Assembly: GCA_001790205.1 (NCBI GenBank) | Contig: MGBU01000171.1 | Location: forward strand, 1-36,587 | Direction of reading: 5' to 3' | Origin: Candidatus Rokubacteria bacterium GWA2_73_35 | Lineage (GTDB): Bacteria > Methylomirabilota > Methylomirabilia > Rokubacteriales > CSP1-6 | Length of the DNA stretch: 36,587 nt | In this document: one piece after another, positions 30,380 to 36,587 of the stretch | Layout of the letters: every line of letters starts with the position of its first letter | How positions within the stretch are numbered: the first letter of the stretch is position 1 | The notes under the pieces: generated by a model | Told to the model about the DNA's origin: nothing | The model's input: the letters and a program-made list of their open reading frames with translations, nothing else | The model's database searches: none | Translations under genes and position numbers: made by a program

Positions 30380-32187
30380 ACCGCGGCCGCGGCGTCCGCC
30401 TCGATCCCGAGCGCGCGGAGCGTCGCCGTCGTGGGGACGCCCGAGCCTCCGTCCCAGCCCTGCTCCACGTAATAGTCGGTGACGATCTGCTCCTGCTGCT
30501 CGCGACTCAGGCCCGCGTGCTTGGGCAGAGGCTCGCCGAAGCGCGCGGGGAGCCGGTCGTCGGCGCGCGTCAGGCCCTCGCGCAGGTTGAACAGGCGCGC
30601 GAGCGTGAGGCCCCGGTGGGCCGTCTGGACCAGCTCCTCGGCCGTCAGGTCCCAGCCCGTGACGGCCCGGAGGATCGCGAGCGTCTGGTCGTCGTCGTAG
30701 GCGAGGAAGTGGCAGAGCCCGACCTGGTTCCGGAGGCCGTTCCGGTTGCCGGTCTGGCGCATGTGGTCCCCGCCGGTCGGCGCGAGCAGGTACGAGGCGC
30801 GCATGATCGGCATGTGCCGCGGGTCGTGCATCGCCATCTCGAGCCCCTTGACCGTCGTCAGGAACGCCTCGGACCCTCGCCCGATCTTGCGCGCGGCCCG
30901 TTGCGAGCCCTCAGCGAGGAGGTCGCCGACGCCCTCGCGGCGGGCGACCAGCTCGACGAGCCTCACGACCGCGTCGGCGTCGTGGAAGCGGAGCGGGACG
31001 CCGCCCGTGTCGTCGAGCGTGAGGAGCCCCTTCTCGAAGCACTCCATCGCCCAGGCGAGCGTGGCGCCGAGCGAGATCGTGTCCATCCCGAGGGCGTTGC
31101 ACAGCTCGTTGGCCTTGCAGATGGCGACGAGGTCGTCGAGCCCGAGGTTGACGCCGAGGGCAGCGAGCGACTCGTACTCGGGCCCGCCGTGGCGCGGGTC
31201 CACGCGGTAGCGCCCGCGCGGGTCCACCGCCACGCGCGTCCGCCCCTTGTACACCGCCTCCTCGGCCGCGCGCGCCGCCGCCGCCTCGCGCTCGACGTGG
31301 ACGACCTTCTTGCAGCGTACCGAGCAGGCGTAGCAGGACGTCATCTTCACGCGCACCTCGGCGCGCACCGCGACCGCGTCCACCCGCGCGACGGTGTCGG
31401 CGGCGCCCAGGCGGTGGTTGAGGACGGGCATGCCGCCCTCGAGGTTCTTGCCCTGCATGGCGGAGCCCGTGCCCAGCTCGTGGTAGGCGCGATGCTTCTC
31501 GTCGAGCGTGGACGCGACCCACTTGGCGAGCGCGAGCAGCGCGGGCGGGTCGGCGATCCTGACCGCGCCGTGGCCGCGGACGGCGACCGCCTTGAGCTTC
31601 TTCGACCCCATGACCGCGCCCATCCCGGTGCGGCCCGCGACCTCGTTGAGGTCGTTCACGATGCAGGCGAAACGCACGAGGCGCTCGCCCGCGGGGCCGA
31701 TCTGCGCCACGCGGACGCGCGGGTCGCCCAGCTCGGCGAGGATCGCCTCCTCGGCCTCGCCCGTGGGCTTGCCCCAGAGGGGCGTGGCGTCGCGCAGCTC
31801 GACGGCGCCGTCGTTGATCCAGAGGTAGACGGGCGCGGACGCCGCGCCGTGGACGACGAGCGCGTCCCAGCCCGCGCGCTTGAGCTCGGCCCCCCAGTAG
31901 CCGCCGGACTCCGACTCGCCGAACGCGCCGGTGAGCGGCGACCGGGCGCCGACCGAGTGGCGGCCCGCACCCGGGACGGGCGCGCCCGTGAGCACGCCCG
32001 GGGCGAACACGAGGACGTTGTCGGGGCCGAGCGGGTCGGCGCCCTTCGGCACGTGTCGGAGGAGGTAGTGGGCGATCACGCCGCGCCCGCCGCCCAGGCG
32101 CCGGAAGAAGGCCTCGCCCGGCTCCTCGATCCAGGTGCGGCGGTCGCCGAGGCTCACGTGCAGGACCTTGTTCCAGTAGCCGTTCAT
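30376..32187 (-). CDS. Aldehyde:ferredoxin oxidoreductase (AOR) family tungstoprotein
   Basis: Tungsten bis-pterin and [4Fe-4S] enzyme that oxidises aldehydes to acids with ferredoxin, or relatives acting on other substrates; 603 aa, the family length. N-terminal cofactor-binding domain: GGGRGVIAHYLL, FAPGVLTGAPVPGAGRHSVG, SESGGYWGAELKRAGWDALV and GRTGMGAVMGSKKLKAVAV. The cluster ligands are Cys285, Cys288 and Cys292 (TSCYACSVRCKK) and Cys492 (NQVGLCHFLAYD), all present. The C-terminal domains include NALGMDTISLGATLAWAMEC. The start ATG 32187 overlaps the MoaD-like gene by 4 bp. The wider context gives no aldehyde-producing pathway, so the substrate is unknown; the enzyme type points to anaerobic or microaerobic metabolism. 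Confidence 0.94.
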   Translation of the reverse strand: MNGYWNKVLHVSLGDRRTWIEEPGEAFFRRLGGGRGVIAHYLLRHVPKGADPLGPDNVLVFAPGVLTGAPVPGAGRHSVGARSPLTGAFGESESGGYWGAELKRAGWDALVVHGAASAPVYLWINDGAVELRDATPLWGKPTGEAEEAILAELGDPRVRVAQIGPAGERLVRFACIVNDLNEVAGRTGMGAVMGSKKLKAVAVRGHGAVRIADPPALLALAKWVASTLDEKHRAYHELGTGSAMQGKNLEGGMPVLNHRLGAADTVARVDAVAVRAEVRVKMTSCYACSVRCKKVVHVEREAAAARAAEEAVYKGRTRVAVDPRGRYRVDPRHGGPEYESLAALGVNLGLDDLVAICKANELCNALGMDTISLGATLAWAMECFEKGLLTLDDTGGVPLRFHDADAVVRLVELVARREGVGDLLAEGSQRAARKIGRGSEAFLTTVKGLEMAMHDPRHMPIMRASYLLAPTGGDHMRQTGNRNGLRNQVGLCHFLAYDDDQTLAILRAVTGWDLTAEELVQTAHRGLTLARLFNLREGLTRADDRLPARFGEPLPKHAGLSREQQEQIVTDYYVEQGWDGGSGVPTTATLRALGIEADAAAAV

Positions 32188-32420
32188 CCGCCCTCCATGG
32201 GACTGAGCAGCATGACCTCCGCGCCGTCGCGCAGCCTCGCGTCGCGCGCCGCCAGCTCGCCGTCCACCGCGGCCGTCAGCTCGGCGTCGGGCGCCACCCC
32301 GAGCGCGGCGAGCAGGTCCGCGAGCGTGGCGCCGTCGGGGAGCGCGAGGCGCTGCGGCCCCTCGGCGCCGCGCGGCAGGTAGCGCCTGAGATCGGCGAAG
32401 AGCGTGACGGTGACGTGCAT
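32184..32420 (-). CDS. MoaD/ThiS-like sulfur carrier protein
   Basis: A 78-aa ubiquitin-fold protein (MHVTVTLFADLRRYLP, DGATLADLLAALGVAPDA, LRDGAEVMLLSPMEGG) ending in the diglycine that is thiocarboxylated in MoaD-type carriers. It is encoded directly before AOR with a 4-bp overlap (ATGA), a common pairing, so it probably supplies sulfur for the tungstopterin of this AOR. ATG 32420 was chosen because a longer frame start at 32471 lies upstream of the TATACT -10 (minus strand, 32450-32445). Its 5' end faces the toxin-like cassette starting at 32501. Confidence 0.88.
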   Translation of the reverse strand: MHVTVTLFADLRRYLPRGAEGPQRLALPDGATLADLLAALGVAPDAELTAAVDGELAARDARLRDGAEVMLLSPMEGG

Positions 32421-32444
32421 GGTTCTCGACCGCGACCCGAGCGG

Positions 32445-32450
32445 AGTATA
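32445..32450 (-). promoter_or_regulatory. -10 TATACT of the moaD-AOR operon
   Basis: TATACT on the minus strand, 24 bp before the ATG at 32420. No good -35 was found. It lies in an 80-bp divergent region shared with the toxin-like cassette. Confidence 0.4.
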
Positions 32451-32485
32451 CATCCGGAGCCATATCGCCATCCGGCACCATGCGC

Positions 32486-32491
32486 TAGAAT
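32486..32491 (+). promoter_or_regulatory. -10 TAGAAT of the toxin-like cassette; near-leaderless start
   Basis: TAGAAT lies 9 bp before the ATG at 32501, predicting a leader of about 2-3 nt. There is no ribosome site. An ATG at 32516 would be an alternative start with a leader of about 17 nt but also no ribosome site. Confidence 0.4.
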
Positions 32492-32500
32492 TGCGGACTG

Positions 32501-32899
32501 ATGTACTTCCGCGCGATGACGCCGCATGTCGATGGACTGCCGATGCGCGGACGGTCGGCTCGCACGCTGGGCGTTCGCGTGCCCCAGGATGTCAATCCTG
32601 ATGCTGCCGGCTACGTGAACCCTGGCACCGGGGGACTGTCGGTCGCGCCGGACTCGATGTGGCACGTACCCAATCACCGGCGGCCTCGGGGAATGGGGCA
32701 CGGCTCGACGGGACCGGTCCAGGACCACGTGTTTTCGATCGCGCCGGTAGCCTTGCGGGACAACAGGCTGGTCGCTCGCCGCGATCCGGTCGCGCCCATC
32801 GTGCATGCGCTGATCGAGCCCCAGCAAAGGGTCCGCCTCGAGGAGTTCGAGCGCTCGCTGGATGCCACGAGGCCGTGGTGGCAACAGGCGTGGCCATGA
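32501..32899 (+). CDS. Tse2-like ADP-ribosyltransferase-fold toxin candidate
   Basis: A 132-aa protein. The segment NPGTGGLSVAPDSMWHVPNH, then HRRPRGMGHG, and the C-terminal HALIEPQQRVRLEEFERSLD with a final WW resemble, in order and spacing, the type VI effector Tse2 of Pseudomonas (a P-TGG-SV block and a C-terminal H..I.P segment leading to a helix ending in W). From this I infer a Tse2-type ADP-ribosyltransferase-fold toxin; it is a motif-level judgement, not an alignment. No type VI gene is near, so it would act as an intracellular toxin. The stop overlaps the next start by 4 bp, as in toxin-antitoxin operons. GC content is somewhat lower than in the flanking genes. The function could be something else. 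Confidence 0.6.
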   Translation: MYFRAMTPHVDGLPMRGRSARTLGVRVPQDVNPDAAGYVNPGTGGLSVAPDSMWHVPNHRRPRGMGHGSTGPVQDHVFSIAPVALRDNRLVARRDPVAPIVHALIEPQQRVRLEEFERSLDATRPWWQQAWP

Positions 32900-33183
32900 C
32901 CCCCCGGCTCCGCCGGTACCTGGAGCTGGAACGGCTGATGCTGATCCTGGACGAGGAAGGGGACCGTGGCGCCGACGCCCTGCGCGATCTCATGGATCCG
33001 ATCTGGTACTCCTTGAGCGAGGAGGAGCGGCGCATCCTGGACGAGCGCACGATCGGTCGGATCAAGTCCGTCGAGGAAATCCGGGTGCCCGCGGGCCCCG
33101 GGCTCTTCGGACCGGCACCCGGGCCTGTACCGCACCGGGCGCTCCCGGAGAAGCCGATCCGCGGCTGGGCGTCGGCCGCATGA
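32896..33183 (+). CDS. Small helical protein, candidate antitoxin
   Basis: A 95-aa acidic protein that I do not recognise by name. Its first half is helical (MTPRLRRYLELERLMLILDE, then MDPIWYSLSEEERRILDER); the second half is a Pro/Gly-rich tail (VPAGPGLFGPAPGPVPHRAL), which could wrap around a partner. It is coupled by ATGA overlaps both to the Tse2-like gene before it and to the unknown gene after it. By position and shape it is the best candidate to neutralise the toxin-like protein; Tsi2, the Tse2 immunity protein, is likewise a short helical protein, though I see no sequence match. Confidence 0.55.
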   Translation: MTPRLRRYLELERLMLILDEEGDRGADALRDLMDPIWYSLSEEERRILDERTIGRIKSVEEIRVPAGPGLFGPAPGPVPHRALPEKPIRGWASAA

Positions 33184-33584
33184 GCACGGTGCTCCTCGGC
33201 CGGAACCGGTTCGTCGAGTGCGGGAGTATTCTCGCGTACAAGGGCGTGCCCCTGCTCAGCGTCGCCTTCGATCCGTTGCGTCTGGAGCTCGCCACGCCGG
33301 AAGGGCTGCCGTCGGGTCGGGCGGTTCATGTCGATCCCAAGGGAAAGAGCCCCGAGGACCGCGTGCGCGTCGTGGCTACCCCCCACTCCTTCGCCATCTT
33401 CTGGGGGGAGGATGCCCTCGCGGTGGCGACGCTGCTCGAGGCCGGGACCGTGCACGTCAAGCTGGACCTCCGCCCTCTGGGGATCAACATCTACGACGAC
33501 GCGGATGGTCTGCACATCGGCCAGAATACTTTTTCCGGCAACGTCGTGAGTCGGAGCGCGGTCGCCATCAGCCTGGCAGACTGA
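33180..33584 (+). CDS. Hypothetical beta-rich protein, third gene of the toxin-like cassette
   Basis: A 134-aa protein without a recognisable family. Alternating hydrophobic patterns (ILAYKGVPLLSVAFDPLRLE, RVRVVATPHSFAIFWGEDAL, HVKLDLRPLGINIYDDADG) suggest a beta-rich fold; there is no signal peptide. The start overlaps the previous gene by 4 bp (ATGA), so the three proteins are probably made in fixed proportion. It could be a second antitoxin, a cargo partner or an enzyme. Codon use matches the other two genes of the cassette. A 81-bp gap follows, holding the extended -10 of the dehydrogenase gene. Confidence 0.6.
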   Translation: MSTVLLGRNRFVECGSILAYKGVPLLSVAFDPLRLELATPEGLPSGRAVHVDPKGKSPEDRVRVVATPHSFAIFWGEDALAVATLLEAGTVHVKLDLRPLGINIYDDADGLHIGQNTFSGNVVSRSAVAISLAD

Positions 33585-33640
33585 GGACCACGCCCCTTTT
33601 CTGACCGAAGCGGGCACGACACGCCCGATCGCCGGCCGTC

Positions 33641-33649
33641 TGGTATGAT
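33641..33649 (+). promoter_or_regulatory. Extended -10 (TGG TATGAT) of the dehydrogenase operon
   Basis: TATGAT at 33644-33649 is preceded by TG plus one base, an extended -10. RNA would start near 33656, so the in-frame ATG at 33645, which overlaps the -10, cannot be the start; this fixes the dehydrogenase start at ATG 33666 with a leader of about 10 nt. Confidence 0.5.
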
Positions 33650-33665
33650 CTCGCCCGGGCAAGCG

Positions 33666-34658
33666 ATGAACATCACGGTGCTCGACGACTACCAGGACAC
33701 GGTTCGGACGCTCGCGTGCTTCGCGAAGGTCGCCGGCCACGGCGTCACGATCTGGACCGACCACACCAAGGACGTGGACGAGCTGGCGCGGCGCCTCGAG
33801 GACACCGAGGCGCTGACGCTGCTCCGCGAGCGCACGCCGATCCGCGCGCCGCTCGTCGAGCGCCTGCCGAAGCTCCGGGTCATCAGCCAGATGAGCGTGT
33901 ACCCCCACATCGACGTGGACGCCTGCACCCGGCGCGGCATCGTCGTATCGTCGCTGACGGGCCCCGCACGACCGTCCTGGGCGACGGCCGAGCTGACGTG
34001 GGGGCTCGTCCTCGCCGCGATGCGGCGGATCCCCCAGGAGGCGGCGGCGCTCAGGGCGGGGCGGTGGCAGGCCTGGCCGATCGGCGTTGGGCTCCGCGGC
34101 AAGACGCTCGGGATCTGGGGCTACGGCAGGATCGGCGCCGTCGTCGCCGGCTACGGCCGCGCCTTCGGCATGGACGTCCTCGCCTGGGGGCGCGAGGCCT
34201 CGCTCGCGCGGGCACGTGCGGACGGCTGCGCCGTCGCGGCGAGCCGGGAGGCGCTGCTGGAGCAATCCGACGTGCTCTCGCTCCACGTGCGGCTCGTGGA
34301 CGCGACGCGCGGCATGCTGACGGCGGCCGACCTCGCCCGGATGAAGCCGACGGCGCTGCTCGTCAACACGAGCCGCGCCGGGCTGATCGCCCCGGGCGCG
34401 CTCGAGGCCGCGCTGCGCGCGGGCCGGCCCGGCCTGGCGGCGGTGGACGTCTTCGAGGAGGAGCCGGTGCTCGGCGCCCGGCACCCGCTGCTGGCGCTCG
34501 ACAGCGTGGTCGCGACGCCGCACCTCGGCTACGTCGAGCGCGGGCAGCTCGAGAGCATGTTCGACACGATCTTCGACCAGATCCTGGCCTACGCGGCCGG
34601 GGCGCCGATCAACGTCGTGAACCCCGAGGTCCTGCAGCCCAGGGAGGGCGCTCGATGA
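33666..34658 (+). CDS. D-2-hydroxyacid dehydrogenase family protein
   Basis: NAD-dependent oxidoreductase of the D-isomer-specific 2-hydroxyacid dehydrogenase family, 330 aa. The nucleotide-binding motif is in [20 protein letters not shown]. The catalytic triad of the family is visible in order: Arg in [10 protein letters not shown], Glu in DVFEEEPVL and His in [31 protein letters not shown] is the standard helix before the cofactor domain. It belongs to the phosphoglycerate-dehydrogenase-like branch without an ACT domain, so the substrate is an unknown 2-hydroxy acid. The stop overlaps the NIPSNAP start by 4 bp, making an operon with it and the short LLM protein. Confidence 0.93.
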   Translation: MNITVLDDYQDTVRTLACFAKVAGHGVTIWTDHTKDVDELARRLEDTEALTLLRERTPIRAPLVERLPKLRVISQMSVYPHIDVDACTRRGIVVSSLTGPARPSWATAELTWGLVLAAMRRIPQEAAALRAGRWQAWPIGVGLRGKTLGIWGYGRIGAVVAGYGRAFGMDVLAWGREASLARARADGCAVAASREALLEQSDVLSLHVRLVDATRGMLTAADLARMKPTALLVNTSRAGLIAPGALEAALRAGRPGLAAVDVFEEEPVLGARHPLLALDSVVATPHLGYVERGQLESMFDTIFDQILAYAAGAPINVVNPEVLQPREGAR

Positions 34659-35272
34659 TCTACGAGATCCGGACGTACCGGCTCAAGACCGGCAGCCTCG
34701 CCGAGGTCGAGAAGCGGTTCGGCGAGGGCTACGAGCACCGGAAGAAGTACTCGCCGCTCGCCGCGTTCTGGCACACCGAGATCGGCCCGCTCAACGAGAT
34801 CGTCCACGTGTGGCCCTACGCCGACCTCGCCGAGCGCGCGCGTATCCGGGCCGCCGCCGCGAAGGACCCGAACTGGCCGCCGAAGATCGCCGACTTCATC
34901 CGGGAGATGCAGTCGGAGATCGTGGTGCCGTTCCCGTTCGTGCCCGACCTGACGCCGGGCAAGCTCGGCCCGGTCTACGAGCTGCGCTACTACACGATCA
35001 AGGCCGGCACGCTGCCGGACGTCGTCACGCGCTGGGAGACGAAGATCGCCGAGCGCACGAAGCTCTCGCCCCTCGTGCTGGCGGGCGGCGTGGACCTGGG
35101 CGAGGCCAACCGCTTCATCCACGTCTGGGCCTACGGGAGCCTCGACCAGCGCGCGGCCGTCCGGGCCCGGGCGCGCGAGCTGGGGGTGTGGCCACCGGCA
35201 GGCGGCGGCGAGACGGTCCTGACGCAGGCGAACAAGATCCTGCTGCCGGCGGCGTTCTCGCCGCTCCAGTAG
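34655..35272 (+). CDS. NIPSNAP family protein with two ferredoxin-like repeats
   Basis: A 205-aa protein made of two similar halves: [20 protein letters not shown] with [18 protein letters not shown], and [20 protein letters not shown] with [18 protein letters not shown]. This duplicated dimeric alpha/beta-barrel is the NIPSNAP pattern; in bacteria such genes often sit beside oxidoreductases, and their role is unknown. ATG 34655 overlaps the dehydrogenase stop by 4 bp and has an AGGGAGGG site upstream. The LLM-type gene follows after 35 bp. Confidence 0.92.
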   Translation: MIYEIRTYRLKTGSLAEVEKRFGEGYEHRKKYSPLAAFWHTEIGPLNEIVHVWPYADLAERARIRAAAAKDPNWPPKIADFIREMQSEIVVPFPFVPDLTPGKLGPVYELRYYTIKAGTLPDVVTRWETKIAERTKLSPLVLAGGVDLGEANRFIHVWAYGSLDQRAAVRARARELGVWPPAGGGETVLTQANKILLPAAFSPLQ

Positions 35273-35307
35273 CGCGCCGTCGAGGCGAACGTCGAGAGGA
35301 GGCCGTG

Positions 35308-36087
35308 ATGGCACACGGGATCGCGTTGTTCGCGGGCGTGGCGCCCGAGGTCGTCCGCGCCGCGGCGCGGGAGGCGGAGGCGCTCGGCTACGGCTCCTTC
35401 TGGGTCAACCACCCGGGCGCGACCGACGGGCTCGTGGCGCTCGCCGTCGCGGCGCGGGAGACGACGCGCGTCGCGCTCGGCGTCGGCGTGATCCCGCTCC
35501 ACACGCGCGGGCCCGCGAGCATCGTCGAGGGCGTGCGGGCCCACGCGCTGCCCCAGGACCGCCTCCTGCTCGGTGTCGGGAGCCCGAACCCCCGGTCCCT
35601 CGCGCGCGTGCGAGAGGGCGTCGCCGCGCTGCGGGCCGAGCTGGGGACGCGCCTGGTCGTGGCGGCGCTCGGCCCCCGGATGTGCCGCCTGGCCGGCGAG
35701 GTCGCCGACGGCGTGCTCTTCAACTGGCTCACGCCCGAGCACGCGCGCCGCTCCGCCGAGTGGGTGCGCGAGGGCGCCGCGGCCGCGGGGCGCCCGGTGC
35801 CGCGGCTCTACGCGTACGTCCGGCTCGCGGTGGGGGCGGCGGCGCTCGCGCGGCTCCGGCAGGAGGGGGACCGCTACGCGGGGATCCCCGCATACGCGGA
35901 CCACTTCGCGCGCATGGGGGTGAAGCCCCTCGAGACGGCCATCGCCGCGCCGGGCCCCGAGGCGATCGCGCCCGCCCTCGCCCGCTGGCAGGGCGCCGTG
36001 GACGAGGTCGTCCTGCGCGCCGTCCCCGCCCAGGACACCGTCGAGGAGACCGTGGCGCTCGCCCGCGCGGCGCGGCCCGCGACCTAG
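35308..36087 (+). CDS. Short LLM-class flavin-dependent oxidoreductase
   Basis: Luciferase-like family protein of 259 aa, roughly 60-80 residues shorter than usual. Family features present: LGYGSFWVNHPGATDGLVAL, RVALGVGVIPLHTRGPASIV, LPQDRLLLGVGS, LVVAALGPRMCRLAGEVADG (the cofactor region) and GVLFNWLTPEHARRSAEWV. The missing part is the variable insertion between barrel strands; the start and end look natural, so it is a compact subfamily rather than a truncation. ATG 35308 has GAGAGGAGG upstream. Third gene of the operon with the 2-hydroxyacid dehydrogenase and the NIPSNAP protein; together they suggest a small catabolic module of unknown substrate. Confidence 0.88.
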   Translation: MAHGIALFAGVAPEVVRAAAREAEALGYGSFWVNHPGATDGLVALAVAARETTRVALGVGVIPLHTRGPASIVEGVRAHALPQDRLLLGVGSPNPRSLARVREGVAALRAELGTRLVVAALGPRMCRLAGEVADGVLFNWLTPEHARRSAEWVREGAAAAGRPVPRLYAYVRLAVGAAALARLRQEGDRYAGIPAYADHFARMGVKPLETAIAAPGPEAIAPALARWQGAVDEVVLRAVPAQDTVEETVALARAARPAT

Positions 36088-36113
36088 AGCCCGGCCAGTC
36101 CAGCTCTGACGGG

Positions 36114-36149
36114 CTACGGCAGCGCGATCAGCTACGGCACCACGATCAG
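36114..36149. repeat. 18-bp tandem repeat at the 3' end of the last gene
   Basis: 36114-36131 and 36132-36149 are direct repeats with 16 of 18 bases identical. Read on the minus strand they encode LIVVP-stop followed by LIALP-stop, so the tail and stop codon of the gene at 36132 are duplicated. A small slippage duplication is the simplest explanation. Confidence 0.55.
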
Positions 36150-36587
36150 GTGGTACACCGCGAGGGGCGCCGGCACGGCGGGCGCCGGCGCGAGCGGCAG
36201 GGGGAGCGCCGTCGGGGCGAGCGTGTCGAGCGTGTGGAAGCGGGTGTCCTCGACGTTGTAGAGGAACTCCGGCGCCAGGAGCACGTAGGAGCGCGTGACG
36301 TCCTCGGCGTAGGCTTGGCTTTCTTGCGTCTGGAAGTCCACGACGAGCGAGGAGGCGTTGCCTTCGTAGAAGTCGGCCTTGCGGAGCACGGCGGCGCGCG
36401 GGGTAGCGCCCTGCAGGCTCCAGACCGCAGCCTCCTCGATCCAGGGGAAGGCCTGGCGCGTTTGCGTGGGGTCCTGCGGGGACCACTGGACGAGCCGCGC
36501 CTTCTCGCCCGCGCTGATGCCGTCGGACATCCCGAAGCGGAGGAGGATCTGGGGGGTCGGGGTGTCGGCGGGGCGCATGCGCAGGCC
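36132..36587 (-). CDS. Hypothetical protein (5' end cut by window)
   Basis: I do not recognise this protein. About 150 residues are visible: RFGMSDGISAGEKARLVQWS, TRQAFPWIEEAAVWSLQG, LVVDFQTQESQAYAEDVTRS and a Pro/Ala/Leu-rich end (LPLPLAPAPAVPAPLAVYHL). An ATG at 36578 exists, but the frame continues to the right edge, so the protein may be longer. No membrane helix or signal sequence in the visible part. Codon use is GC-rich and coherent, supporting a real gene. It is convergent with the LLM gene across 44 bp. Confidence 0.55.
   Translation of the reverse strand, partial: GLRMRPADTPTPQILLRFGMSDGISAGEKARLVQWSPQDPTQTRQAFPWIEEAAVWSLQGATPRAAVLRKADFYEGNASSLVVDFQTQESQAYAEDVTRSYVLLAPEFLYNVEDTRFHTLDTLAPTALPLPLAPAPAVPAPLAVYHLIVVP

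Noticed and set aside
30376-32481. Longer AOR reading frame extending upstream through the MoaD-like gene
   Set aside because: The extra N-terminus is Arg-rich noise out of frame with MoaD; the normal AOR start (MNGYWNKVLHVSLGD) is at 32187.
1-36587. tRNA, rRNA, CRISPR arrays, IS elements, prophage and sigma54 promoters
   Set aside because: I saw no cloverleaf, rRNA segment, regularly spaced repeat array or transposase. GG-N10-GC matches for sigma54 promoters are too frequent in this GC-rich DNA to mean anything.

Overview
The window is a 36.6-kb stretch of a very GC-rich, gene-dense bacterial chromosome with no rRNA, tRNA or CRISPR visible. The gene mix (flavin/F420-type luciferase-like oxidoreductases, a TRAP transporter, an aldehyde:ferredoxin oxidoreductase with its own MoaD-like partner, a Gram-negative class GN sortase, an RND efflux pump, CHASE2 and GAF sensors) and the composition suggest an uncultured Gram-negative soil or subsurface lineage. 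A Methylomirabilota/Rokubacteria-like bacterium is my best guess, but this is an inference and no marker gene is present.

Layout. 2-1657: hybrid histidine kinase cut by the left edge. 1691-2746 (-): ketopantoate reductase. 2790-2945: long inverted repeat. 3006-7703 (-): RND pump permease and adaptor. 7744-9799: a DinB-fold gene and a luciferase-like gene on the minus strand, facing a second DinB-fold gene across 21 bp. 9838-10917: second luciferase-like oxidoreductase. 10907-13510 (-): three-gene operon of metallo-beta-lactamase-fold hydrolase, exported beta-propeller and FAH-family enzyme. 13551-14367: two small genes (DUF5674 and an unknown). 14381-15468 (-): split ThDP-dependent decarboxylase. 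15552-19597: TPR/Sel1 lipoprotein and a membrane-bound CHASE2-AAA+ sigma54 activator. 19524-20441 (-): IclR regulator, divergent from a dctPQM TRAP operon (20570-23532) and a short-chain dehydrogenase. 24684-27918: OmpA-like protein, VIT/VWA sortase target and class GN sortase. 27954-30277: CMD-family protein, thioredoxin-like protein, MFS transporter. 30376-32420 (-): AOR and its sulfur-carrier-like partner. 32501-33584: a translationally coupled three-gene cassette that looks like a Tse2-type toxin module. 33666-36087: 2-hydroxyacid dehydrogenase, NIPSNAP protein and a short luciferase-like protein. 36132-end (-): an unrecognised gene cut by the right edge.

Main points of interest. (1) The TRAP operon is much poorer in GC than its neighbours. 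Directly after its dctM stop lies a GC-rich orphan tail of a different dctM, ending 4 bp before the dehydrogenase start, which looks like the scar of a native TRAP operon displaced by a foreign one. (2) The 32501-33584 cassette is a candidate toxin-antitoxin system with two uncharacterised downstream partners. (3) Several genes have a TAnnnT hexamer 6-11 bp before the start codon, and two divergent pairs share a symmetric -10, suggesting leaderless and bidirectional promoters. (4) A 30-bp perfect inverted repeat with a 96-nt loop lies between panE and the pump operon.

Most long open frames antisense to real genes are by-products of the high GC and are left out. Start codons were chosen from Shine-Dalgarno sites, -10 positions and neighbouring stops, and uncertain ones are flagged.
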